A stretch of DNA of 8,494 nucleotides from Alphaproteobacteria bacterium (GTDB lineage: Bacteria; Pseudomonadota; Alphaproteobacteria; Zavarziniales; Zavarziniaceae): assembly GCA_021774355.1 (NCBI GenBank), contig JAJFJE010000382.1:1-8494 (forward strand), read 5' to 3'. Position numbers and translations under genes: made by a program. This document shows positions 1 to 6,090 of the stretch, piece after piece. Below the pieces are notes generated by a model. That model made no database searches, was not told the origin of the DNA, and saw nothing but the letters and a program-made list of their open reading frames with translations. Numbering within the stretch: position 1 is the stretch's first letter; every line of letters starts with the position of its first letter.

Positions 1-223
1 GGGCGCCTTGTTCGTCCTCGCACGCCGTCGCCCGTCCGCGCGCTCTTTCCCTTGCGTCATGACCGGGCTTGACCCGGTCATCCACGTGTCCGTGGCGGAC
101 CCGGCGTTCCTGTGGATGGCCGGCACGGCGGCCGGCCATGACGGTGAGGGGGCCGGCGCGGTGGTCCTGTGGATGGCCGGCACGGGGGCTGGCCAGACGG
201 CGCGGGGAGCGGGTTCCGTCTCG
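1..223. other. Intergenic region downstream of the response regulator gene
   Basis: No convincing gene is seen here. Bases 1-55 are GC-rich with no recognisable motif; 56-196 is a cluster of palindromic repeats described separately. A long plus-strand open frame running through this stretch continues antisense through the response regulator and into the kinase gene; its arginine-, glycine- and alanine-rich translation matches no family I know, so I treat it as a shadow frame. The region is the 3' flank of the leftward kinase-regulator transcript, so its hairpins could help end or protect that transcript, but none is followed by a T-run on the minus strand. Confidence 0.6.
56..196. repeat. Cluster of three REP-like palindromic units
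   Basis: Three inverted repeats lie close together. Unit 1 has arms ATGACCGGG (59-67) and CCCGGTCAT (73-81) around loop CTTGA, a perfect 9-bp stem. Unit 2 has arms ATGGCCGGC (116-124) and GCCGGCCAT (131-139), also perfect. Unit 3 has TGGCCGGC (174-181) and GCTGGCCA (188-195), with one G-T pair. Units 2 and 3 share an exact 21-bp direct repeat (108-128 and 165-185). Unit 1 faces unit 2 head to head, with CATCCAC at 79-85 mirrored by GTGGATG at 112-118. Similar gene-flanking palindromes built on GGCCGGC or CCGGGCTTGACCCGG are common in alphaproteobacterial genomes. The role is unknown; mRNA 3' end protection is one possibility. Confidence 0.75.
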
Positions 224-1150
224 TCACAGATGCTCGAGGACGCGGATCGCCAGGGTCGCGGCGCTGGTCCGGTTCTCGACCCCCAGCTTGTGGTAGACCT
301 GCTCCAGGTGCTTGTTCACGGTGCGCGGGCTGAGCGCCAGGATCTCGGCGATATCCTTGTTGGCCTTGCCCCGGGCCAGCCACAACAGCACTTCGGCCTC
401 GCGCAGGGTGATGCCCAACTCGCGGTGCAGCACGGCTTCCGGTGGCGTGCGGTCGACTTCCCTCAATTGCAGCAAGGCCTCGCTCGGGCCGGTATGGCCG
501 ACAAAGGTGACCTCGATACGCGGCTCGTTGCCGTCCAGGACCATGCTGTGCGGGCCGAGCCCCTGGCGGCGCTGGGCCAGCCAGGCGCCGACCCTGTCGT
601 CCAGGCGGTCGGCCCCGGCCAGCAGCCGGGCCGCCTGGGGCGTGGCCCAAAGCACATGGCCATTGCCGTCGACCGCCATCAGGAAGCGGCCGGTGGCGTC
701 CAGGGCGGCGCGGGCGCTATGGGCCAGCCGGGCATTGGCCAGGTGGACGCGGATCCGGGCGACCAGCTCGGCCGGATCGATCGGCTTGGTCAGATAATCG
801 ACGCCTCCCGCCTCGAAGCCGCGCACAATATGTTCGGTCTCGCTCAGCCCGGTCATGAAGATGACCGGCACATGGGCAACGCCCGGCGTTTCCTTCAGGC
901 GGCGGCAGGTCTCGAACCCGTCCATGCCAGGCATCACCGCGTCCATCAGGACGACATCGGGAATAATCTTGCCGACCAGGGACAGGGCTGCGGTGCCGGC
1001 CACGGCGACCAGCACCGTCAGCCCCGCCTCTTCGATGGCGTCGGTCAGAAGGCCGAGCGTGCCGGGCGAATCATCGACCACCAATACCAGGTCACGCGGC
1101 GCCACGGTCGCCCTCGACGACGAGGTCGCGCAGGAGGTCCATATAGTCAT
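224..1150 (-). CDS. Two-component response regulator, receiver plus LuxR-type DNA-binding domain
   Basis: A 308-residue cytoplasmic transcription regulator. The receiver domain (about 20-137) has acidic pair D26/D27, phospho-acceptor D70 in VVLMDAVMPGMDG, T100 and K122 in the TKP motif, so all the switch residues are present. The C-terminal GerE/LuxR helix-turn-helix (about 244-305) carries LTLREAEVLLWLARG-like and LSPRTVNKHLEQVYHKL segments. Between them, about 145-235 is roughly 90 residues longer than the linker of compact NarL-type regulators and looks weakly PAS-like (MAVDGNGHVLWAT near 158-170). The gene overlaps the 3' end of the kinase gene, so the kinase is its likely partner. Two starts are possible: ATG at 1150 after AAGGAG with a 10-base gap, or GTG at 1105 after GAGGG with a 5-base gap. 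The GTG start (293 residues) would begin just before the receiver domain. The target is probably the urt operon and/or its own operon, which is inference. Confidence 0.9.
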   Translation of the reverse strand: MTIWTSCATSSSRATVAPRDLVLVVDDSPGTLGLLTDAIEEAGLTVLVAVAGTAALSLVGKIIPDVVLMDAVMPGMDGFETCRRLKETPGVAHVPVIFMTGLSETEHIVRGFEAGGVDYLTKPIDPAELVARIRVHLANARLAHSARAALDATGRFLMAVDGNGHVLWATPQAARLLAGADRLDDRVGAWLAQRRQGLGPHSMVLDGNEPRIEVTFVGHTGPSEALLQLREVDRTPPEAVLHRELGITLREAEVLLWLARGKANKDIAEILALSPRTVNKHLEQVYHKLGVENRTSAATLAIRVLEHL

Positions 1151-4100
1151 CGAGTCGAAACTCCTTCACCAGACTACGCAGGCTGTGAACAAATGGGGCA
1201 AGCGCGGGGTCGCCGGCCTCGATGGCCGCCAGTTTGCTTTCGATTCCGCGGACATAGCCGATCTCGCCCAGGCGAACCAATTCGCCGAGATCGGCGGCGC
1301 CGGGGACCTTGTCGCGGGCCAGATCCGGCAGCGGCAGGGGCTGGGGCGGCTGATGGTCCCAGGCCAGGCCAAGCAGCCGGCCGATGGTGTCGAACAGGTT
1401 CTGCAGGTGGACCGGCTTGACCAGGAAGGCGTCATGGGGGTCTGCCGGGTCGTCCCCGGTGCGGTACTCGTTGGCATTGGCCGAGACCATGACGATGCGC
1501 AGGTCCCGGTGGCGTGCCCGCAGGCCGCGGGCGACGGTCCAGCCATTGAGGTCGGGCATGGAAATGTCCAGCAGCACCAGGTCGGGCTGCACCGCGGCGG
1601 CCAGGCTGAGGCAGGCATGGCCGCTGGGCGCCTCGAGCACGGTGAAGCCGATCGGGGCGAGTAGCGCCTGGATCAGGTCCCGGTGGTCGGCCTCGTCGTC
1701 GGCGACGATGACCGTCCGGGGCGGGCCGCCATAGCCGAAGATCGGCAATTCCTTGGCCACGGGCCGGGGCATCAGGGGGGTCGCCACCGCCGACAGCAGC
1801 AGGCGCACCCGGAAGGTGCTGCCCGCCCCGGGGGTGCTGCTGACGGTAATGGCGCCGCCCATGATCTCGGTCAGAAGCTTGGTGATGGTCAGGCCGAGGC
1901 CGGTGCCGAAGGCGCTGGTCGAACCGGCCTGGCGGCCGCGCTCGAACGGCTCGAAGATGCGCGACAGGTCCTCGGCATGGATGCCCAGCCCGGTATCGGA
2001 GACCTCGAACTCGGCGACCGGATCGCGGTAGCGGACGCTCAGGGCGATATGGCCCTTGGCGGTGAATTTCAGGGCGTTGGACAACAGGTTGATCAGGATC
2101 TGGCGCAGCCGCTTTTCGTCGGTATAGGCAACCTTGGGCAGGCGCTCATCGCCCCGGAAGACGAAGCCGATGCGCTTGGCTTCGGCCTGCAGGCGGAACA
2201 TGCCGACAATCTGGTCGAGGAATTCGGCCAGGTTGACCTGGTCCCGGTGCAGGTGCAGGCGGCCCGCCTCGATCTTGGAAATGTCGAGCAGCCCCTCGAT
2301 CAGCCCGGTCAGGTGCTCGGCGCTGCGGCGGATCACCCGCACCGCGTCGCGGCGGTGGGGCGGCAGCGCCGGGTCGCGGTCGAGCAACTGGGCATAGCCG
2401 AAGATCGCGTTCAGCGGCGTGCGCAATTCGTGGCTGATTCCCACCACATAACGGGTCTTGGCAAGATTGGCCGCCTCGGCCGCTTCCTTGGCCTTCTGCA
2501 GCTTGGCATCGGTCGCCTGGTGGGCCTCGATCTCCTGCATCAGGAGGGTGGTCTGGCGGGCCGATTCTTCCTGGGCCACATGCCGGCTTTCCTGGGCCAG
2601 CACGAACAGCCAGGCTGCGACCCCGGTGATGATCAGCAGGATGAAGAAAATCGACCACAGCAGGCTGGCGACCGCGGCCGAGTTTTCCGGATTCTCGATC
2701 GAGGTCTGGAAATGGACCAGCCACAGCACCGCACCGATGACCCCCGCCGCGATGGCATGGATGCCGAGATAGTGGCCCAGGCGGGAATTGAGATGGGCGA
2801 CCAGCCCGGCCGGCAGGATCGCCCCGAGCAGGGCGAGGATCTGGTCCGGCAGGCGGGCATCGGTCTTGCAGGTGTCGTGGCAGCGGGCGTCGAGCGAGCA
2901 GCACAGGGAGCAGATGGGCCCCTCATAGGCGGGGCAGAAGGCCATGTCCTCGGGTTCGAACTGGTGCTCGCAGATACAGCAGGCAACGCCCTTGCGCCCG
3001 GCCGGCTGGGCCGGGGCCCGGGCGATGTAGTAGCGGCCGCCGGTCGCCCAGGCGATCAGCGGTGCCGCGGTAAAGGCGGCGACGAGGGCGACGAAGGGCG
3101 CGAGCGCCTGCAGCGTCGGCCCGGCCAGGCCGAGATAAGCGAAACTCGCAAGACAGGTGGCGCCCAGCATGGCGCCCACGCCGACCGGGTTGAGGTCGTA
3201 GAGATGGGCCCGCTTGAACTCGATGTGGCGGGGACTGAGGCCGAGCGGCTTGTTCACCACCAGATCGGACACGATGGCGCCGACCCAGGCGATGGCCACG
3301 ATCGAATAGAGCCCGAGGATCTTTTCCAGCGCCTGATAGATGCCGAGTTCCATCAGCATCAGCGCAATGGTGACGTTGAAGACCAGCCACACCACCCGGC
3401 CCGGATGGCTGTGGGTCAGGCGCGAGAAGAAATTCGACCAGGCGATCGAGCCGGCATAGGCATTGGTCACATTGATCTTGATCTGGCACAGGATCACGAA
3501 GATCCCGGCCACCCCCAGGGCCACGCCCGGGTCGCCCAGCATGCGCTCGAAGGCCAGGAGATACATCTGGGTCGGCTGCCCGGCGCGTTCCGGCGCGATG
3601 CCCTCGCTGAGGCACAGCACGGCGAGCACCGACCCGGCCAGCATCTTGAGAACCCCGAGGACGGCCCAGCCCGGCCCGGCCGCCAGCAGCCCGGCCCACC
3701 ATGACAGCCGCCCGGTGGTCTGCCGGGGCGGCAGGAAACGCAGGAAATCGACCTGCTCGCCGATCTGGGCGACCAGCGAGAAGACCACGGCCGAGGCGGC
3801 GCCGAATTTCAGGATGTCGAACGAGCCGTCGCCGCCATGGCGGCCCGGATAGCTGGTCCAATGGTCGAAAGCGCCGGCCCCGTCCAGGGCGATGAACACG
3901 AAGGGCAGGAGCTGCAGGACGATCCACAAGGGCTGGGTCCATAGCTGCAGGCGGCTGATGAACGTTATGCCGTGGGTTACCAGCGGAATGATCAGCAGGG
4001 ACGAGACGATATAGCCGAGGAACAGGGGCAGGCCGAAGCACATCTCGATGGCCAGGGCCATGATCGCCGCCTCGATGGCGAAGAAGATGAAGGTGAACGA

Positions 4101-4469
4101 GGCATAGATCAGCGAGGTCAGGGTCGAGCCGAGATAGCCGAAGCCGGCGCCCCGGGTCAGCAGGTCGATATCGACGCCGTAGCGGGCGGCATAATAGGTG
4201 ATGGGAATGCCGGTCAGGATGATCAGCAGGCCGACCGCCAGGATCGCCGCGGTCGCGTTGGTGAAGCCATAGGACACGGTGATCGTTCCGCCGATGGCTT
4301 CCAGCGCCAGGAACGAGATCGAGCCGAGGGCGGTGTTGGCGACGCGCGCCACCGACCAGCGCCGCGCCCCCTTGGCGGTGAAACGCAGGGCATAATCTTC
4401 CAGGGTTTGGTTCGCCACCCACTGATTGTACTGGCGCCTGACCCGTACGATGCGTTGGCGTGCCGACAT
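1092..4469 (-). CDS. NCS1 transporter-type hybrid sensor histidine kinase with receiver domain
   Basis: A 1125-residue membrane protein with a transporter fused to a kinase. Residues 30-485 are an NCS1 permease-like domain with about twelve hydrophobic helices. They include the DFLRF segment (241-245, compare family DFxRF) and the TM8 signature INVTNAYAGSIAWSNF (about 332-347). Residues 497-534 carry nine cysteines. More hydrophobic segments follow (about 545-560, 569-587, 601-625), then a helical linker (628-672). The kinase core has H680 in the H-box GISHELRTP, N-box N794/N798, G1 DTGLGI (825-830), F-box IFEPFERG (838-845) and G2 GTGLGL (855-860). The receiver (about 918-1034) has D924/D925, phospho-acceptor D968, S996 and K1018. 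A helical tail (about 1040-1120) ends the protein. ATG 4469 follows AAGGA with a 6-base gap. The gene is divergent from urtA and overlaps the regulator gene. NCS1 proteins carry cytosine, hydantoin or allantoin, so a ureide-type or urea-related signal is a reasonable guess. Whether it still transports is unknown. Confidence 0.92.
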   Translation of the reverse strand: MSARQRIVRVRRQYNQWVANQTLEDYALRFTAKGARRWSVARVANTALGSISFLALEAIGGTITVSYGFTNATAAILAVGLLIILTGIPITYYAARYGVDIDLLTRGAGFGYLGSTLTSLIYASFTFIFFAIEAAIMALAIEMCFGLPLFLGYIVSSLLIIPLVTHGITFISRLQLWTQPLWIVLQLLPFVFIALDGAGAFDHWTSYPGRHGGDGSFDILKFGAASAVVFSLVAQIGEQVDFLRFLPPRQTTGRLSWWAGLLAAGPGWAVLGVLKMLAGSVLAVLCLSEGIAPERAGQPTQMYLLAFERMLGDPGVALGVAGIFVILCQIKINVTNAYAGSIAWSNFFSRLTHSHPGRVVWLVFNVTIALMLMELGIYQALEKILGLYSIVAIAWVGAIVSDLVVNKPLGLSPRHIEFKRAHLYDLNPVGVGAMLGATCLASFAYLGLAGPTLQALAPFVALVAAFTAAPLIAWATGGRYYIARAPAQPAGRKGVACCICEHQFEPEDMAFCPAYEGPICSLCCSLDARCHDTCKTDARLPDQILALLGAILPAGLVAHLNSRLGHYLGIHAIAAGVIGAVLWLVHFQTSIENPENSAAVASLLWSIFFILLIITGVAAWLFVLAQESRHVAQEESARQTTLLMQEIEAHQATDAKLQKAKEAAEAANLAKTRYVVGISHELRTPLNAIFGYAQLLDRDPALPPHRRDAVRVIRRSAEHLTGLIEGLLDISKIEAGRLHLHRDQVNLAEFLDQIVGMFRLQAEAKRIGFVFRGDERLPKVAYTDEKRLRQILINLLSNALKFTAKGHIALSVRYRDPVAEFEVSDTGLGIHAEDLSRIFEPFERGRQAGSTSAFGTGLGLTITKLLTEIMGGAITVSSTPGAGSTFRVRLLLSAVATPLMPRPVAKELPIFGYGGPPRTVIVADDEADHRDLIQALLAPIGFTVLEAPSGHACLSLAAAVQPDLVLLDISMPDLNGWTVARGLRARHRDLRIVMVSANANEYRTGDDPADPHDAFLVKPVHLQNLFDTIGRLLGLAWDHQPPQPLPLPDLARDKVPGAADLGELVRLGEIGYVRGIESKLAAIEAGDPALAPFVHSLRSLVKEFRLDDYMDLLRDLVVEGDRGAA
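1103..1166 (-). promoter_or_regulatory. Two alternative ribosome binding sites and starts for the response regulator
   Basis: Read leftward, AAGGAG (plus-strand CTCCTT 1161-1166) stands 10 bases before an ATG at 1150-1148. Further on, GAGGG (CCCTC 1111-1115) stands 5 bases before a GTG at 1105-1103. Both lie inside the kinase gene, whose stop is at 1094-1092. The overlap is 59 bases with the ATG and 14 with the GTG. The ATG adds 15 residues rich in Ser and Thr that have no family counterpart I recognise, while the GTG gives a typical receiver N terminus. Either way translation is probably coupled to that of the kinase. Confidence 0.6.
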
Positions 4470-4533
4470 GGCCTGTCCTTACCAGCCCGCTCTACTCGAT
4501 CACCGGACTTGTTGCATTGCAATAAGATCTGCT

Positions 4534-4568
4534 CCCGCGGGACCGAACCCGATCCGGGCAATCGGTCC
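4534..4568. repeat. Nested GC-rich inverted repeat in the divergent promoter region
   Basis: The arms GGACCGA (4540-4546) and TCGGTCC (4562-4568) are exact inverted repeats. They enclose a second dyad, CCCG (4548-4551) and CGGG (4555-4558). Immediately to the left, and sharing two bases, is the 8-bp palindrome CCCGCGGG (4534-4541). It may be a protein-binding site or a leader hairpin. It lies 71 bases or more upstream of the kinase ATG and about 183 bases upstream of the urtA ATG. No T-run follows on either strand, so it is not a standard terminator. Confidence 0.5.
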
Positions 4569-4659
4569 GGGTTGGTTGGAAAACTCGTGATAATTCAGAG
4601 TCCTCGCACCCCCTCCGAGCACCGGATGCAGCCTGCGTCCTAAGCGCAGAGTGATGGGT

Positions 4660-4705
4660 TATTGCTGCGGTGCATATACGCACTTCACCGTATTGCTGCG
4701 TTGCA
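4660..4705. promoter_or_regulatory. Direct repeat pair upstream of urtA, candidate operator
   Basis: TATTGCTGCGGTGCA at 4660-4674 and TATTGCTGCGTTGCA at 4691-4705 match at 14 of 15 bases. Their starts are 31 bp apart, close to three turns of B-DNA, so proteins bound at both would sit on the same face. The right copy ends 46 bases before the urtA ATG. Between and across the copies, GTGC (4670-4673) and GCAC (4680-4683) form an imperfect palindrome. A weaker relative, TTATTGC on the minus strand (4525-4519), lies near the kinase gene. The neighbouring LuxR-type regulator is the natural candidate ligand, by inference only. Confidence 0.55.
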
Positions 4706-4751
4706 CACAAGACGGCGAGCATTTGGCCATCGCCCACCACGGAGGGGAACC

Positions 4752-6017
4752 ATGTCACAGGATAAATTCAAACCCGAACTCGTTTCGCCGTTCCGGCGCA
4801 AGCTCCTGATGGGTGCCGCGGCGCTGCCTGCCCTGGCCCTGCTGGGGCCGCGCCCCAGTTTTGCCCAGGCGGCAACGGCGGCGGTCAACACCACCGGCCT
4901 CGCCGTTACCGACAGCACGGTTACCGTCGGCATTCTGCATTCGGTGACCGGCACCATGGCGATTTCCGAAACCGGTTCGGTCCAGGCGGAAAAACTCGCA
5001 ATCTCGCAGATCAACGCGGCCGGCGGCGTGCTCGGCCGCAAAATCGAATTCATCCAGGAGGACGGCGCCAGCGACTGGCCGACCTTCGCCGAAAAGGCCA
5101 AGAAGCTGCTGGTCCAGGACAAGACCGCCGCGGTCTTCGGCTGTTGGACCTCGGCCAGCCGCAAGGCGGTGCTGCCGGTCTTCGAGCAATATAACGGCAT
5201 GCTTTATTATCCGACCTTCTACGAAGGCCTGGAGCAGTCGAAGAATGTCATCTACACCGGGCAGGAGGCGACCCAGCAGATCATCGCCGGTCTCGACTGG
5301 GTGGCCAAGGAGAAGGGCGCCAAGACCTTCTACCTGCTTGGCTCGGACTATATCTGGCCGCGCACCTCGAACAAGATCGCCCGCAAGCACATCGAGAATC
5401 ACTTGAACCTGGAAGTGGTGGGCGAGGAATATTTCCCGCTCGGCCACACGCAGTTCAATTCGGCGATCAACAAGATCAAGCTGAAGAAGCCGGATGTGAT
5501 CTACGCGATCATCGTCGGCGGCTCGAACGTCGCTTTCTACAAGCAGTTGAAGGCCGCCGGCTTCGACCTGGAGAATAAGCAGACCCTGCTGACCATCTCG
5601 GTGACCGAGGACGAGATCCGCGGTATCGGCGGCGAGAACATCGTCGGCGCCTATGCCTGCATGAAATATTTCCAGTCGCTGGACAATCCCAACAACGCGG
5701 CGTTCGTGAAGGCCTTCAAGGACATGTGGGGCCAGGACATCGTCATCGGCGACGTCACCCAGGCGGCCTATCTGGGGCCCTGGCTGTGGAAGCTCACGGT
5801 CGAGAAGGCGGGCAGTTTCGACATCGACAAGATTGCCGCGGCCTCGCCCGGGGTGGAGTTCACAGGGGCGCCCGAAGGCTATGTCCGGATCCACGAAAAC
5901 CACCATCTGTGGTCGAAGACCCGGGTCGGACGGGCGCGGACCGATGGCCAGTACGACCTGATCTACGAGACGGCGGACCTGGTCGAACCCAACCCGTTCC
6001 CCAAGGGGTACCAGTAA
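4752..6017 (+). CDS. urtA: Urea ABC transporter, periplasmic urea-binding protein
   Basis: A 421-residue substrate-binding protein of the branched-chain amino acid/amide family that captures urea in the periplasm and passes it to UrtBC. An N-terminal export signal (1-40) has R15-R16-K-L-L-M-G, a hydrophobic core to about residue 32 and likely cleavage after A38-Q-A40; the paired arginines suggest Tat export. The mature part begins with TVTVGILHSVTGTMAISE (57-74). It contains the UrtA-typical blocks GCWTSASRKAVLPVFE (130-145), YPTFYEGLEQSKNVIYTGQE (153-172) and SNVAFYKQLKAAGFD (258-272). The length is typical of UrtA. The start is fixed by GGAGG (4741-4745) 6 bases before the ATG; a TTG 90 bases upstream in frame falls inside the repeat-containing control region and is rejected. 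It is first in the urt operon, followed by a strong hairpin, and is probably induced under nitrogen limitation or by urea. Confidence 0.96.
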   Translation: MSQDKFKPELVSPFRRKLLMGAAALPALALLGPRPSFAQAATAAVNTTGLAVTDSTVTVGILHSVTGTMAISETGSVQAEKLAISQINAAGGVLGRKIEFIQEDGASDWPTFAEKAKKLLVQDKTAAVFGCWTSASRKAVLPVFEQYNGMLYYPTFYEGLEQSKNVIYTGQEATQQIIAGLDWVAKEKGAKTFYLLGSDYIWPRTSNKIARKHIENHLNLEVVGEEYFPLGHTQFNSAINKIKLKKPDVIYAIIVGGSNVAFYKQLKAAGFDLENKQTLLTISVTEDEIRGIGGENIVGAYACMKYFQSLDNPNNAAFVKAFKDMWGQDIVIGDVTQAAYLGPWLWKLTVEKAGSFDIDKIAAASPGVEFTGAPEGYVRIHENHHLWSKTRVGRARTDGQYDLIYETADLVEPNPFPKGYQ

Positions 6018-6023
6018 CGACAG

Positions 6024-6055
6024 GCGCTGCCCGGCCCGCGCCGGCCGGGCAGCGC
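6024..6055 (+). repeat. Perfect 13-bp hairpin between urtA and urtB
   Basis: The arms GCGCTGCCCGGCC (6024-6036) and GGCCGGGCAGCGC (6043-6055) pair perfectly around the 6-base loop CGCGCC, in the 73-base gap after urtA. The right arm is followed by GCCCCCGTGG rather than a T-run, so it is not a classical intrinsic terminator. A stem this strong just after a binding-protein gene is well suited to protecting the upstream mRNA from 3' exonucleases, giving more UrtA than membrane subunits, as known for malE-malF in enterobacteria. Partial attenuation is an alternative. The structure is plain in the sequence; the role is inferred. Confidence 0.8.
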
Positions 6056-6090
6056 GCCCCCGTGGCGCCGGTCGCTGATCAGGAGGTCAC

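Larger units (their letters stand above)
4470..4751. promoter_or_regulatory. Divergent control region between the kinase gene and urtA
   Basis: This 282-base gap must hold promoters for both the leftward kinase-regulator pair and the rightward urt operon. It is visibly richer in A and T around 4509-4530, 4575-4600 and 4655-4710 than the flanking genes. It contains a direct repeat (4660-4674 and 4691-4705), a nested GC dyad (4534-4568), an 11-bp inverted repeat TTGCATTGCAA (4512-4522 region) and an imperfect palindrome GTGCATATACGCAC (4670-4683). GATAAT at 4589-4594 resembles a -10 box but lacks a well-spaced -35 partner. I could not place any promoter with confidence. Confidence 0.75.

Noticed and set aside
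8..1420. Plus-strand open frame covering the regulator gene and left flank
   Set aside because: The reverse strand encodes intact receiver and LuxR domains; this frame matches no family.
1683..3704. Long plus-strand open frame inside the kinase gene
   Set aside because: It is antisense to conserved kinase and transporter motifs, and its low-complexity translation is a mirror of the coding strand.
4662..4751. Upstream in-frame TTG start extending UrtA by 30 residues
   Set aside because: It would place Arg/His-rich residues before the signal peptide and use the repeat region as coding; the ATG at 4752 has a strong GGAGG site.
4470..4751. Sigma-54 promoter or NtrC sites for nitrogen control
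   Set aside because: No GG-N10-GC element close to TGGCAC-N5-TTGC was found, and GTGC-N6-GCAC at 4670-4683 has the half-sites in the opposite order to the NtrC consensus.
6024..6060. Rho-independent terminator after urtA
   Set aside because: The stem is strong but is followed by GCCCCC rather than T residues, and urtB clearly belongs to the same operon.
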